Below, in pieces: positions 55,018-64,000 of a stretch of DNA of 64,000 nucleotides (the first letter of the stretch is position 1; the number at the start of each line of letters is the position of its first letter). Under the pieces are notes generated by a model. The model was given only the letters and a program-made list of their open reading frames with translations, did not search any database and was not told where the DNA came from. The DNA is from Bradyrhizobium sp. (lineage in GTDB: Bacteria > Pseudomonadota > Alphaproteobacteria > Rhizobiales > Xanthobacteraceae). The stretch lies in NCBI GenBank assembly GCA_028290305.1, contig JAQGKC010000146.1, forward strand, positions 1-64,000, read 5' to 3'. Position numbers and translations under genes: made by a program.

Positions 55018-55662
55018 ATGGACCTGTGTTTCTCGCCCCTCGCCTGCTCGCTGGCGACCCGCATCGCGCTGTATGAAGCCGGCGCCGAGGCCAGATATCT
55101 CGAGGTCGATCCCAAGACCAAGGTCGTGCAGAACGACGGCTCGGATTTTTACCAGGTGAACCCGCTTGGGCTCGTGCCGACGCTACGCACCGACGACGGA
55201 CTCGTGCTCACCGAGAACGCGGCGATCCTGCAATATGTCGCGGATCGTTTCCCGCAGGCCGGCATTGCCACCGGACCAGGCATGGAACGCAGCCGGCTGC
55301 ATCAATGGCTGTGCTTCATCGGCACCGAGTTGCACAAGGGATTGTTCGTGCCGGTGCTCGACAAAAAGGCACCGCCGGAGGTGAAGACCTATATCCTCGG
55401 CAAAGGCCTGTCGCGGCTCGACTATCTCGAGAAATACCTGGAAGGCCGCGAATTCCTGCTCGATCATTTCAGCGTCGCCGACGCTTATCTCGTCACCGTG
55501 ATCAACTGGACCATGGCGACTCCGCCGATCGAGCTTGCGAAATGGCCGATCGTGAAAGCGTATTACGAACGGCTGCGCGCGCGCCCCAGCATCGCAAGAG
55601 CGATCGCCGAGGAGTTCAAGCTGTACCAGGCCGAACTCGCGCGACACAAAGCGGCGGCGTAG
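55018..55662 (+). CDS. Glutathione S-transferase
   Basis: A 214-residue GST, beta-class-like: MDLCFSPLACSLATRIALYEAGAEARYLEVD holds the Cys/Ser active region, NPLGLVPTLRTDDGLVLTENAAILQYVADRFP the cis-Pro and glutathione-binding segment, and FSVADAYLVTVINW the C-terminal helical motif. It would conjugate or detoxify electrophiles. The start is the ATG with GGAGG at 5-6 bp; the frame is open 22 codons further upstream, into the promoter region. Confidence 0.94.
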   Translation: MDLCFSPLACSLATRIALYEAGAEARYLEVDPKTKVVQNDGSDFYQVNPLGLVPTLRTDDGLVLTENAAILQYVADRFPQAGIATGPGMERSRLHQWLCFIGTELHKGLFVPVLDKKAPPEVKTYILGKGLSRLDYLEKYLEGREFLLDHFSVADAYLVTVINWTMATPPIELAKWPIVKAYYERLRARPSIARAIAEEFKLYQAELARHKAAA

Positions 55663-55673
55663 CGTAGCGCACC

Positions 55674-55720
55674 GTCTCTCAACGAGTCGTCGCGGCGAAC
55701 GCCGGGACGACGTTGAGACT
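55674..55720. repeat. Hairpin between convergent GST and DUF1348 genes
   Basis: GTCTCTCAAC...GTCGTC pairs with GACGACGTTGAGAC around the core GCGGCGAACGCCG. It fills the gap between the two stop codons, so it may terminate both transcripts. Confidence 0.65.
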
Positions 55721-56187
55721 CAAAACGGACTTTCGCTCAGCCCCGGAATATCAGCGGGCCGCGGGCCTGGCGCGGCCCAGCGAAAGCGGCGATCTTTCTC
55801 GGCGATCGCGGCATCGTTGATGCTGGCTTCGCGGCGGCGCATCAGGCCTTGGTCGTCGAACTCCCACTGCTCGTTGCCGTAGGAACGATGCCACTGGCCG
55901 GAATCGTCATGCCATTCGTATTGAAACCGCACCGCGATATGGTTGCCGTCGAAGGCCCAGAGATCCTTGATCAGGCGATATTCGTGCTCTTTCGCCCATT
56001 TGCGGGTGAGGAACGCGACAATCGCGGCGCGGCCTTCGAAGAACTCGGAGCGGTTACGCCAACGGCTGTCCTCGGTATAGGCCAGCGCCACGCGTTCGGG
56101 ATCGCGCGAATTCCAGGCGTCTTCGGCCATGCGGGCCTTCTGGACGGCAGTCTCTCTGGTGAACGGCGGAAATGGCGGACGCGACAT
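55720..56187 (-). CDS. DUF1348 family protein (NTF2-like fold)
   Basis: A 155-residue protein of the DUF1348/SnoaL-like group: [49 protein letters not shown] and [42 protein letters not shown] are the family core. Function is unknown; the fold suggests a small-molecule binder or isomerase. It is a single gene at the right end of the accessory block. Confidence 0.9.
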   Translation of the reverse strand: MSRPPFPPFTRETAVQKARMAEDAWNSRDPERVALAYTEDSRWRNRSEFFEGRAAIVAFLTRKWAKEHEYRLIKDLWAFDGNHIAVRFQYEWHDDSGQWHRSYGNEQWEFDDQGLMRRREASINDAAIAEKDRRFRWAAPGPRPADIPGLSESPF

Positions 56188-56269
56188 GGGGAACCTCAGC
56201 TTTTGGTGTGACCACGATTGTATCGCCGCTACCAGGGGAGTCGATGGCGGATTGTCTATCGCCCGATAG

Positions 56270-56719
56270 CTAGACCAGATCGGCCTTCAACAAGGTCCGC
56301 AGCGCTTTCGGTAACGGCTGAGCCCGCCCCTCGCTGATGAAGGCGACGCGAACCTGCGCCTTGACCAACACGGCCTCGCTGCGCCGGACCTCCTGCGCCA
56401 GCGTAATCGAAGCGCCTTTCACCGCGACCGGCCATGTCACCACGTCGAGCACGTCATCCATGCGCGCAGGCTTGAGGAAATCGATCTGCATCGAGCGCAC
56501 TACAAAAGCGAAGCCCGGCGTCTCCGCTTGCGCTTCCGCAAACAGCGCATGCTGCTCGGCGCCCATCAGCCGCAGATGATTGGTCCGTCCGCGCTCCATG
56601 AAGCGCAAGTAATTGGCGTGATAGACGATGCCAGAAAAATCGGTGTCCTCGTAATAGACGCGGACCTGCATGTGGTGGCGGCCGTCGCGGATCACGCCGT
56701 CGATATGGGGAGATGTCAC
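56270..56719 (-). CDS. ybgC: Tol-Pal-associated acyl-CoA thioesterase YbgC
   Basis: A 149-residue hot-dog-fold thioesterase. The core [32 protein letters not shown] contains the catalytic Asp and the typical YHANYL motif. It hydrolyses short acyl-CoA or acyl-ACP and interacts with phospholipid synthesis. I choose the GTG with GAGGA 7 bp upstream; another GTG 18 codons earlier lacks a site. It normally precedes tolQ directly, but here about 16.7 kb of accessory genes lie between. Confidence 0.93.
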   Translation of the reverse strand: MTSPHIDGVIRDGRHHMQVRVYYEDTDFSGIVYHANYLRFMERGRTNHLRLMGAEQHALFAEAQAETPGFAFVVRSMQIDFLKPARMDDVLDVVTWPVAVKGASITLAQEVRRSEAVLVKAQVRVAFISEGRAQPLPKALRTLLKADLV

Positions 56720-56800
56720 TTGCGGTCCTCGATCACCCGGGAAGCAACCGTTTTGCGCAAAATCTGTTGTCACGCAAGCGAAGCCGGTGTTCCCCGTGAA

Positions 56801-57718
56801 CTAAGATACGGCCGCGCCCGAGCCGCCTAACGTCACCAGCACGATCTCGGGCGGCACGCCGAGGCGGAACGGCATGATGCTGCAGCCAAGCCCTCCGGAC
56901 ACGACGACGTCGCAATTTGTCCGCGTGTGGCCATAGGCCAGCCGGTTTCCGTAGCGCGATGGCACCACCGGCGACCACCCGAACAACCGCACCTGGCCGC
57001 CATGGGTATGCCCCGAAAGCTGCAACGCGACCCGCGCCGGCACGCGCATCGCAACGTCGGGCTCGTGAGCCAGAAGAACGACCGGCGCGTCGTCGGTAAC
57101 TTTCCCCAGCGTCGCGGCAAGATCATCGACGCCGATGCGCCGGACCGGCCTGAAGCGCCGCGCCGGAAGATAGGCCAGTTGATCGCCGAGCCCGGCCAGC
57201 CAGAACGGGCGACCATTCTTGGTAAGACGCGTTGCGTCATTCTCGTAAACCGGAATATTCACGGCTTCGAGTGCACGCCGCGCAACCGTCAGACCCTGCC
57301 CTTCCCGCTGAACGGTCTTGTCTTCCCAATAATCGTGATTGCCGAGGATCGCGTGTACGCCGAGCGGCGCCTTCAATCCGGCGAGCACAGGCGCCCATTC
57401 GTTGGCTGGAATGTAGTGTGTCACGTGGCGATGCCCGGCCACGTAGTCGCCGAGCAAGACGATAATGTCGGCATTGAGCGCGTTGGTGCGTTCGACGATC
57501 GCCTGGATATGTGCCAGCGACATCCAGGGATCACAGGCATGGATGTCGGCGACGGCGGCAATCTTGAGCTGGAAATCGGCGGGCCATCGCGGCGGCTGGA
57601 TATCATACCGCGTAACGCGAAGCTGCAGCACGGGTTCGCCGAACCCGTATGCCGTGGTTGAACCGCCGAGAGCGCCCAGCCCACCAATGAATTGAAAGAA
57701 CTGACGGCGTGAAATCAT
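56801..57718 (-). CDS. Metallophosphoesterase, twin-arginine exported
   Basis: A 305-residue calcineurin-like phosphoesterase. The Tat motif SRRQFFQF begins the signal peptide. Metal-site motifs occur in order: ADIHACD, LLGDYV, GNHDYW, HEPD, and SGHTHGGQ. It resembles YaeI-type enzymes that hydrolyse phosphodiester lipids on the periplasmic face. It lies between ruvB and ybgC on the same strand, 87 bp from ruvB. Confidence 0.92.
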   Translation of the reverse strand: MISRRQFFQFIGGLGALGGSTTAYGFGEPVLQLRVTRYDIQPPRWPADFQLKIAAVADIHACDPWMSLAHIQAIVERTNALNADIIVLLGDYVAGHRHVTHYIPANEWAPVLAGLKAPLGVHAILGNHDYWEDKTVQREGQGLTVARRALEAVNIPVYENDATRLTKNGRPFWLAGLGDQLAYLPARRFRPVRRIGVDDLAATLGKVTDDAPVVLLAHEPDVAMRVPARVALQLSGHTHGGQVRLFGWSPVVPSRYGNRLAYGHTRTNCDVVVSGGLGCSIMPFRLGVPPEIVLVTLGGSGAAVS

Positions 57719-57805
57719 GAATGGTTAATCGTGATGCATCCCATCCATATCTTGAGATTAAAGCGGATTTGAGATGGGTTTGTGCAGATTGTCAGCAGAG
57801 CGACG

Positions 57806-58852
57806 TCAGTCGTCGCTGCCATTGCCGAACAATCCGAACTGCGCGGGATCGCGCGCCGGCTCGGCGAGGCCGAGATGCCGGAAAGCATGCGAGGTCAGGA
57901 GCCGTCCGCGCGGGGTGCGCTGCAGATAGCCGCACTGGATCAGAAACGGCTCGATGATATCCTCAATCGCGTCGCGCGGTTCGGAGAGCGCCGCGGCCAT
58001 GGTTTCCACACCCACAGGTCCGCCGCCGTAATTCATCGCAATGGTTAAGAGATAGCGCCGGTCCATGGCGTCGAGGCCGGCAGCGTCGACCTCGAGCGCG
58101 CTGAGCGCATTGTCGGCGATGGCGCGATCGATCGAGACGGCGTCCGCAGCGGAAGCAAAATCCCGGACCCGCCGCAGCAGCCGCCCGGCGATGCGCGGCG
58201 TACCACGGGCGCGGCGCGCGATCTCGTTGGCGCCATCCGGCGTCATGCCGATCTTGAGCACGCGGGCGCCGCGGGTGACGATCTTTTCCAGTTCTTCCTC
58301 GGTATAGAAATTCAACCGCACCGGAATCCCGAAGCGGTCGCGCAGCGGATTGGTCAACAACCCTGCGCGGGTGGTAGCGCCGACCAGCGTGAATTTCGCC
58401 AGTTCGATCTTGACCGAGCGCGCGGCCGGCCCCTCGCCGATAATGAGATCGAGCTGGAAATCCTCCATCGCCGGATACAGCACTTCCTCGACCGCGGGGC
58501 TCAGCCGATGGATTTCATCGATGAACAGCACGTCACGCTCTTCGAGATTGGTGAGAAGCGCCGCGAGATCGCCGGCCTTGGCGATCACCGGCCCGGACGT
58601 GGCGCGGAAGCCGACGCCGAGTTCGCGCGCCACGATCTGCGCCAGCGTGGTCTTGCCGAGGCCGGGCGGGCCGACGAACAGCACATGGTCCAGCGCCTCG
58701 CTGCGCTTGCGAGCGGCCTCGATAAAGATCGCGAGATTGGCACGCGCCTGCGCCTGGCCGACGAATTCCGACAGCAATTGCGGACGCAGCGCGGTATCGC
58801 CGACATCGTCGACGCGGCGCTCGGGGGTAACGATGCGGGAGGGCGTGGTCAT
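57806..58852 (-). CDS. ruvB: Holliday junction branch migration helicase RuvB
   Basis: A 348-residue AAA+ motor that drives branch migration of Holliday junctions with RuvA. Walker [12 protein letters not shown], Walker [10 protein letters not shown], sensor 1 [20 protein letters not shown] and the Arg-finger region, and the C-terminal winged helix ([17 protein letters not shown]) are all present. It is part of ruvC-ruvA-ruvB, separated from ruvA by a 220-bp repeat region. Confidence 0.98.
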   Translation of the reverse strand: MTTPSRIVTPERRVDDVGDTALRPQLLSEFVGQAQARANLAIFIEAARKRSEALDHVLFVGPPGLGKTTLAQIVARELGVGFRATSGPVIAKAGDLAALLTNLEERDVLFIDEIHRLSPAVEEVLYPAMEDFQLDLIIGEGPAARSVKIELAKFTLVGATTRAGLLTNPLRDRFGIPVRLNFYTEEELEKIVTRGARVLKIGMTPDGANEIARRARGTPRIAGRLLRRVRDFASAADAVSIDRAIADNALSALEVDAAGLDAMDRRYLLTIAMNYGGGPVGVETMAAALSEPRDAIEDIIEPFLIQCGYLQRTPRGRLLTSHAFRHLGLAEPARDPAQFGLFGNGSDD

Positions 58853-58880
58853 GCGAAGAGACTAGCACGCGGCGGGTTGT

Positions 58881-59034
58881 TCTCCCTCTCCCCGCTTGCG
58901 GGGTCGAGACGAGCGAAGCTCGCTCTTAGAGGGTTGGGTTGAGGGGGACTCTCAACAGGCTCGGACTCGTCGACAGTCCCCCTCACCCGGATCGCCGAAG
59001 GCGATCCGACCTCTCCCCGCAAGCGGGGCGAAGT
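58881..59034. repeat. Long inverted repeat between ruvA and ruvB
   Basis: CTCTCCCCGCTTGCGGGG at the left and CTCTCCCCGCAAGCGGGG at the right are related palindromic ends; inner parts GAGGGGGACT and AGTCCCCCTC, and GGATCGCC-GAAG-GCGATCC, also pair. It lies inside the ruv operon and could weaken or process the transcript. Confidence 0.72.
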
Positions 59035-59072
59035 GAAGACGGCCAGCTCAGTTATAGGAAGAGGACCAAGAC

Positions 59073-59690
59073 TCACTTCGCCAATTCCTTCAGCCCGAGT
59101 CGAATAAGCTGCGCGGTCTCGGCGTTTTCGCCGGCGATGCGCGAGGCGCCGGCGATCGCGGCGGCCGCCTGCGGCTGACCATAGCCGAGATTGACCAGCG
59201 CCGAGATCGCATCGGTGACCGGACGCGGTGCGCGATCATGATCGATCGCGCCTGACAGGTGCACCAGCGCCGGATCGACATTGGCAAAGGCCGGCGCCTT
59301 GTCTTTCAGTTCGGTGACGATGCGCTCGGCGACCTTCGGGCCGACGCCCGGTGTGCGCGCCACCGCGGCCTTGTCGCGCAGCGCGATCGCGTTGGCAAGG
59401 TCGGACGGCGGCAAGGTACTGAGCACCGCCAGCGCTACCTTGGCGCCGACGCCCTGCACCGTCTGCAACAGCCGAAACCATTCGCGCTCGATGTCGCCGC
59501 GAAAGCCGAACAGTTTTATTTGATCCTCGCGCACGTAGGTTTCGATCGACAATACCGCGGCCTCGCCGGGCGACGGCAGCGCCTGCAGCGTCCGCGCCGA
59601 ACAATGCACCTGATAGCCGACGCCGCCGACGTCGAGGATCACGTAGTCCTCGCCGTAGCTGTCGATCAGGCCTTTCAGTTTGCCGATCAT
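59073..59690 (-). CDS. ruvA: Holliday junction branch migration complex subunit RuvA
   Basis: A 205-residue protein that binds the four-way junction. Domain I starts [30 protein letters not shown]; domain II has the helix-hairpin-helix regions [16 protein letters not shown] and [16 protein letters not shown]; domain III ([19 protein letters not shown]) contacts RuvB. Its ATG overlaps the ruvC stop by 4 bp. Confidence 0.98.
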   Translation of the reverse strand: MIGKLKGLIDSYGEDYVILDVGGVGYQVHCSARTLQALPSPGEAAVLSIETYVREDQIKLFGFRGDIEREWFRLLQTVQGVGAKVALAVLSTLPPSDLANAIALRDKAAVARTPGVGPKVAERIVTELKDKAPAFANVDPALVHLSGAIDHDRAPRPVTDAISALVNLGYGQPQAAAAIAGASRIAGENAETAQLIRLGLKELAK

Positions 59691-60214
59691 ACCTCGACCA
59701 CTCTCAGCCGCAGTGCTGCGCTTGCGCGGTGATGCGCATGCGTAATCGCGATCGCGAGCGCGTCGGCGGCATCGGGAGATTTCGGCTCGGCCTTCGGCAA
59801 TAATATCTTCAGCATCACCAGAATCTGATTCTTGTCGGCATGACCGGCACCGACCACGGTTTTCTTCACCTGGTTCGGGGCGTATTCCGCGACCGATATC
59901 CCGAACATCGCCGGCGCCAGCATCGCAACGCCGCGCGCCTGTCCAAGCTTCAGCGTGGCGACACCGTCCTTGTTCACAAAGGTCTGTTCGACCGCGGCTT
60001 CCGCCGGCTGGAAGTCGCCGAGCACGGCGGCAAGCCCCTCATGGATCGCCAAGAGGCGGCTCGCCAACGGCAGATTGTCGGGCGGTTCCACTGAGCCGCA
60101 GCCTATGAACATCAGACGGTTGCCGTCGATCTCGATCACGCCCCAGCCGGTGCGGCGCAGGCCCGGATCGATGCCAAGGATGCGGACGGGATGGCGAATC
60201 GGCTGAGATGTCAT
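59687..60214 (-). CDS. ruvC: Crossover junction endodeoxyribonuclease RuvC
   Basis: A 175-residue Holliday junction resolvase. It has the acidic active site in the RNase-H-like fold: Asp in [15 protein letters not shown], Glu in [11 protein letters not shown], and the final acidic pair in [15 protein letters not shown]. It is the first gene of the ruvCAB operon and is translationally coupled to ruvA. Confidence 0.98.
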   Translation of the reverse strand: MTSQPIRHPVRILGIDPGLRRTGWGVIEIDGNRLMFIGCGSVEPPDNLPLASRLLAIHEGLAAVLGDFQPAEAAVEQTFVNKDGVATLKLGQARGVAMLAPAMFGISVAEYAPNQVKKTVVGAGHADKNQILVMLKILLPKAEPKSPDAADALAIAITHAHHRASAALRLRVVEV

Positions 60215-60290
60215 GGGTATTTATAACCCATGGGGAAGTCTCAAGCCTAGCGCAGGTGGTTCGCTATCAACCGCGTAGCCGGCCATGTTC

Positions 60291-60379
60291 CGTCATTGCG
60301 AGCGCAAGCGAAGCAATCCAGAAGTCCATCCGCGGAAACAGTCTGGATTGCTTCGTCGCTTACGCTCCTCGCAATGACG
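60291..60379. repeat. Palindromic repeat CGTCATTGCGAG...CTCGCAATGACG
   Basis: The element is an almost full-length inverted repeat: CGTCATTGCGAGCGCAAGCG against CGCTTACGCTCCTCGCAATG, then GAAGCAATCCAGA against TCTGGATTGCTTC. It lies between yebC and ruvC; this repeat type is abundant in Bradyrhizobium and relatives. It may terminate yebC transcription. Confidence 0.8.
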
Positions 60380-60383
60380 TGAC

Positions 60384-61130
60384 CTACTCACCCATCTTCT
60401 TCATCAGCGCGTCCGAGACCTCGAAATTGGCGTACACGTTCTGCACGTCGTCGTGTTCGTTCAGAAGATCGATCAGCTTCAGCAGCTTCTCGCCGGTCTC
60501 GTCATCCACTGGAACCGTGTTGTGCGGCTTCCAGGTCAGCGCTGCCTTGCGGGCTTCGCCGAATTTGGCTTCCAGCGCTTTGGCGACTTCGCGGAATGTT
60601 TCCTGCGACGCGTAGACTTCATGCCCGTTCTCACTGGAAGAAACATCGTCGGCGCCGGCCTCGATCGCCGCATCCAGCATCGCATCGTCAGAGGCGACCT
60701 TGGCGTCGTATTCGATGATGCCCGTGCGGTCGAACATGAAGGCAACCGAGCCAGTTTCGCCGAGATTACCGCCGGACTTGGTGAAATAGGACCGGATATC
60801 GGAGGCCGCGCGATTGCGGTTATCGGTCAGCGCCTCGACGATCACGGCGACGCCGCCCGGGCCATAGCCTTCGTAGCGAATCTCGTCGTAGTTTTCCGCA
60901 TCGCCGCCGCTGGCCTTCTTCACCGCGCGCTCGATCGAGTCCTTCGACATGTTTTCCTGGCGGGCCGAGATGATCGCGGCGCGCAGCCGCGCGTTCATAC
61001 TGGGATCAGGCTGACCCATTTTGGCCGCGACAGTGATTTCCCGCGCCAGCTTGCCGAACAGTTTCGACTTCTGGGCGTCCTGCCGCCCCTTGCGGTGCAT
61101 GATGTTCTTGAACTGGGAATGTCCGGCCAT
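60384..61130 (-). CDS. yebC: YebC/PmpR (TACO1) family protein
   Basis: A 248-residue protein starting [20 protein letters not shown], the invariant start of the family. Also visible are [55 protein letters not shown] and [11 protein letters not shown]. YebC proteins bind DNA as regulators and, as shown more recently, aid translation of difficult sequences. The frame stays open a further 170 codons upstream, but the family start is unambiguous. Its place before ruvC is the standard one. Confidence 0.97.
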   Translation of the reverse strand: MAGHSQFKNIMHRKGRQDAQKSKLFGKLAREITVAAKMGQPDPSMNARLRAAIISARQENMSKDSIERAVKKASGGDAENYDEIRYEGYGPGGVAVIVEALTDNRNRAASDIRSYFTKSGGNLGETGSVAFMFDRTGIIEYDAKVASDDAMLDAAIEAGADDVSSSENGHEVYASQETFREVAKALEAKFGEARKAALTWKPHNTVPVDDETGEKLLKLIDLLNEHDDVQNVYANFEVSDALMKKMGE

Positions 61131-61329
61131 GCGGGTTTCTTTCGGGATTCGTCGGGATGTGTTGGATCGGAGGCGCGGCGTTATAGGCCTGCGACCTGCC
61201 AAAATCAAAGATTTGGCAGCTTTTCGGTATTTCAGTAGTGGCCGCTGCCTGCGAATGAGGCAAATGTTAACCATGATTTCACAAGGGAATGCGAGGATGC
61301 CGGCCTCATCCATGCTCCGAAAGTGGCCC

Positions 61330-63087
61330 ATGGCGTTCGGTTTGTTTCGAAAACCTCGGCCGGAACCGGCCGCGCCGACCGTCGAGCCGGAGACGGTGAG
61401 GGCGACAGCTGTGGCCGATGCGGTCGCTTCGGACAGCGATTCCGCCACGGAAATCCTCGAACTGCTCGAACTCGAACTCGGCGCGATGATCCGGCAACTC
61501 GAGCGCGCGGCCGATTCGGTCGCCGGCGGCGCCGAGGCGACAGCAGCAACCCTTTCCACCATTCGCCAGCGCACCGACGCGCTGACCGGGCGCACCAGCG
61601 CCGCGCAGTCAACCGCGACCACCTTCTCGCAGGCCGCCGACAAGTTCACCCTTTCGGCACAGGGTATCGGGTCTCAGGTGCGCGACGCCAGCAAGCTCGC
61701 CGATCAGGCCAGCGCCGCCGCCCATGAAGCCAGACTCAATGTGGACCGTCTCCGGGAATCGTCGGCGGCCATCAGCAATGTCGTCAATCTGATCGCGCAG
61801 ATCGCCAGGCAGACCACATTGCTGGCGCTCAACTCCACCATCGAGGCGGCGCGGGCCGGCACGGCCGGCCGCGGCTTCGCGGTCGTCGCCTCCGAGGTCA
61901 AGGCGCTCGCGGTGCAGACCCAGCACGCCACCGAAGAAATCACCAAAAAGATCGACGCGCTGCAGAAGGATGCCGCGGGTTCGGCCGATGCGGTGCACCG
62001 GATCTCGCAGGCGATCGAGGCGATCCGCCCCGTTTTCGAAAACGTCAACGGCGCGGTGGCGGAACAGAACGAAACCACCAGCGAGATGTCCGATAACGTC
62101 GCCACCGCATCGCATTTCATCGTCTCGGTCGGCGACAGCGCCGCCGACATCGACAGCGCGACCAAGGAGGCCGAGGCTCACGGCGAAAGCGTCGCCAAGG
62201 CGGGCCAGGCCGTCACCATGTTCGCGCAAAAACTTAAAGCCCGCTGCGCGGTGCTGCTGCGCCAGGACCAGCGCGAAGACCGGCGCAAGCGCGAACGGCT
62301 GCCATGCCATCTCAAAATCGACATTCAAACCGCGCGCGGCCTGATCACAGCACCGGTCTACGAGATTTCCATGGAAGGCATCTTGATCTCAGGACCGGGC
62401 GCCGAAAGGCTGCCGCTGAACGAAAGCCTCCACGCCAACCTGGAAGGCGTCGGCGCGTGCCGGATTCGCACCTGCGAGCGTTCAAAGGCGGGGGTGCAGG
62501 CGCGGTTCGAGGCGGCTGACGCAGAGCTTACCGAAAAGATTGAAGACAGACTGTGGTCGATCCACGACGAGAACACCGAGTTCGTCACCCGTGCCATGGA
62601 AGCCGGCACCGCGCTGACGAAAATTTTCGAGGACGCCGTCGCCAGCGGTGCCATCGCCATCGACGACATGTTCGACACTGACTATGTCGAGATCGCGGGC
62701 AGCAATCCGCTTCAGCACCGCACCCGGATTCTGGACTGGACGGATCGCGCACTGCCTCCGTTCCAGGAGGCCTTCCTCGCCAGGGACCCGCGCATGGCGT
62801 TCTGCGTCATGATCGATCGCAACGGCTATCTGCCGGTGCACAACAAGATCTATTCTCATCCGCAACACCCCGGCGATGTCGCCTGGAACACCGCCAACAG
62901 CCGCAACCGCCGAATCTTCAACGACACCGCGGGCCTCGCCGCCGGCCGCAACCTGCGCTCCTATCTGATCCAGAGCTATGCCCGCGACATGGGCAACGGC
63001 ACCACCATCATGATGCGCGAGATCGATGTGCCGATCCGCGTCAACGGCCGCCACTGGGGCGGCTTCCGCACAGCGTACAAACTTTGA
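61330..63087 (+). CDS. Soluble chemoreceptor-like protein: MCP + PilZ-like + C-terminal domain
   Basis: A 585-residue protein without membrane helices. The MCP signalling domain comes first (about 55-300), with the hairpin tip [23 protein letters not shown] near 155-177. A PilZ-like region follows (315-400: [11 protein letters not shown], then [12 protein letters not shown], where the usual Asp/Asn of the cyclic-di-GMP box is Glu). The last 150 residues ([42 protein letters not shown]) resemble a cytoplasmic sensor domain. The order is reversed relative to classical receptors. The start lacks a strong site; 61273 is an alternative. Confidence 0.88.
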   Translation: MAFGLFRKPRPEPAAPTVEPETVRATAVADAVASDSDSATEILELLELELGAMIRQLERAADSVAGGAEATAATLSTIRQRTDALTGRTSAAQSTATTFSQAADKFTLSAQGIGSQVRDASKLADQASAAAHEARLNVDRLRESSAAISNVVNLIAQIARQTTLLALNSTIEAARAGTAGRGFAVVASEVKALAVQTQHATEEITKKIDALQKDAAGSADAVHRISQAIEAIRPVFENVNGAVAEQNETTSEMSDNVATASHFIVSVGDSAADIDSATKEAEAHGESVAKAGQAVTMFAQKLKARCAVLLRQDQREDRRKRERLPCHLKIDIQTARGLITAPVYEISMEGILISGPGAERLPLNESLHANLEGVGACRIRTCERSKAGVQARFEAADAELTEKIEDRLWSIHDENTEFVTRAMEAGTALTKIFEDAVASGAIAIDDMFDTDYVEIAGSNPLQHRTRILDWTDRALPPFQEAFLARDPRMAFCVMIDRNGYLPVHNKIYSHPQHPGDVAWNTANSRNRRIFNDTAGLAAGRNLRSYLIQSYARDMGNGTTIMMREIDVPIRVNGRHWGGFRTAYKL

Positions 63088-63133
63088 TCCAAGAAACGAT
63101 TCAAGAAACGATCCAAGGAACGATTCAAGGCAA
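63086..63133 (+). repeat. Four 12-bp tandem repeats
   Basis: GATCCAAGAAAC, GATTCAAGAAAC, GATCCAAGGAAC and GATTCAAGGCAA follow each other from the stop codon of the first chemoreceptor gene. The first copy overlaps the TGA. Confidence 0.85.
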
Positions 63134-63151
63134 CATCCGCACCCGAGAGCC

Positions 63152-64000
63152 ATGAACCACTCATCGAAGCCATCCACCCTGACGAATGCAGCGATGCCAG
63201 TTGCGCAGCCGGTAAAGTTGGACTGTGCGGCGCCGTCGGAGAGCGAACGCCTGGTCGATCAGCTCGCGAACCGGATCGGCGGCCTTGGGGTTGAGCTCGC
63301 GGATGTGGCCGGCAATCTCAGGGAAGTCGCCGGCCGCGTGTCCAGCCAATCCGACCGGTTCGGGCAACTTCAAAAGACCGCCGAGACGATGGTTTCCGCC
63401 AATCACGACATCGCAAGCGCGTCGCGGGCGGTGCAGTCCGCCACATCGGCGGCCGTGGGTGAAATCACGCAATCGCGCGCCGCCGTGGAAATAGCTGTCG
63501 AGCACATTGCCGAATTGATCCGGGCGGTCGGCCGCATCGAACTTCGTCTCGGTTCGGTCGGAACGGCGCTCGCCCAGGTGGCCAAGGTATCCGGCTCGAT
63601 CGAGGCGATCGCCAAGCAAACAAACCTGCTCGCCCTCAACGCGACGATCGAGGCTGCCCGCGCCGGCGCGGCGGGAAAAGGCTTTGCCGTCGTCGCCAGC
63701 GAGGTGAAAAGCCTCGCCGAAGCGACGCGCCAGGCGACGCATCTGATCGGCGACACCGTTCGCGATCTCGACGGTCAGGTCGGCAACCTGATCGGCGAAA
63801 GCGGCGACGCTTCGCTTCGGGCAAAAAGCGCCGGCGAAGGCGCCCAGCAGATTCAAGACATTATCGTTCGCGTGCAGGATGGCTTCACGGCGGTCGGCCA
63901 CGAGATCGATGGCGTCGCCAAGGCGGCCAATTCCAATCTCGCTCACTGCGACATGGTGATCTCCGAACTCAACAACCTCGCAAAGGGCGTCGATCTGTCA
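63152..64000 (+). CDS. Methyl-accepting chemotaxis protein-like, 3'-truncated
   Basis: The frame starting [20 protein letters not shown] stays open to the window end (283 codons). No membrane helix is present. Residues 30-140 form a helical region ([24 protein letters not shown]), and the MCP tip [20 protein letters not shown] lies near 152-171, followed by [21 protein letters not shown]. It resembles the upstream receptor in layout and probably arose with it by duplication. The C-terminal part is outside the window. Confidence 0.88.
   Translation, partial: MNHSSKPSTLTNAAMPVAQPVKLDCAAPSESERLVDQLANRIGGLGVELADVAGNLREVAGRVSSQSDRFGQLQKTAETMVSANHDIASASRAVQSATSAAVGEITQSRAAVEIAVEHIAELIRAVGRIELRLGSVGTALAQVAKVSGSIEAIAKQTNLLALNATIEAARAGAAGKGFAVVASEVKSLAEATRQATHLIGDTVRDLDGQVGNLIGESGDASLRAKSAGEGAQQIQDIIVRVQDGFTAVGHEIDGVAKAANSNLAHCDMVISELNNLAKGVDLS

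Noticed and set aside
39540..56269. A genomic island inserted by an integrase
   Set aside because: No integrase, transposase, tRNA attachment site or flanking direct repeat is visible at either end.

Overview
The window looks like the chromosome of a Bradyrhizobium-type alphaproteobacterium (Nitrobacteraceae, Hyphomicrobiales). The evidence is high GC with GC-rich wobble positions, a set of alphaproteobacterial gene families (GapR/DUF2312, DUF1244, DUF1036, DUF882, DUF2852, aa3-type oxidase subunit IV, split pntAA/pntAB/pntB) and many palindromic intergenic repeats of the kind common in Bradyrhizobium. No rRNA, tRNA, CRISPR array, insertion sequence, integrase or prophage gene was found.

Layout. 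0-12 kb: the 3' end of rpsU, a TPR lipoprotein, a Ca2+/H+ antiporter, an alpha/beta hydrolase, the proton-translocating transhydrogenase operon with a 50-residue aa3 oxidase subunit IV gene, a Doc/AbrB-type toxin-antitoxin pair, oligoendopeptidase F and a sigma-54 response regulator. 12-20 kb: two cell-wall proteins (an L,D-transpeptidase and a DUF882 protein), then the gapR-DUF1244-DUF1036-pyk neighbourhood. 20-27 kb: OsmC, a TetR regulator, two polytopic membrane proteins and two solute-binding proteins without permeases.

27-39.5 kb and 56.3-61.1 kb together form the cluster usually contiguous in Alphaproteobacteria: yebC, ruvC, ruvA, ruvB, (metallophosphoesterase), ybgC, tolQ, tolR, tolA, tolB, pal, cpoB, tilS, ftsH, all on the minus strand. 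It is interrupted twice. A FeeM-like acyltransferase and a GGDEF-EAL protein sit between tolB and pal. About 16.7 kb of accessory genes separate ybgC from tolQ.

That accessory block (39.6-56.2 kb) holds the most interesting result. It encodes an ECF sigma factor with a long C-terminal extension, translationally coupled to a DGPF/YciI protein, which is the ECF42 arrangement. Four upstream regions in the block carry the same promoter-like sequence, TGTCGG-17 bp-CGTC: before the YciI-sigma operon, a second YciI gene, a serine hydrolase, and a doxX-SRPBCC-VOC operon. I read this as a local sigma regulon. The block also carries four small local-regulator modules with visible or possible operators: TetR/DUF2852, HxlR/NTF2-GST-NTF2, ArsR/SRPBCC and TetR/GST.

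61.3-64 kb: two soluble chemoreceptor-like genes in tandem. The first fuses an MCP signalling domain to a PilZ-like and a C-terminal sensor-like region. The second is cut by the window end.
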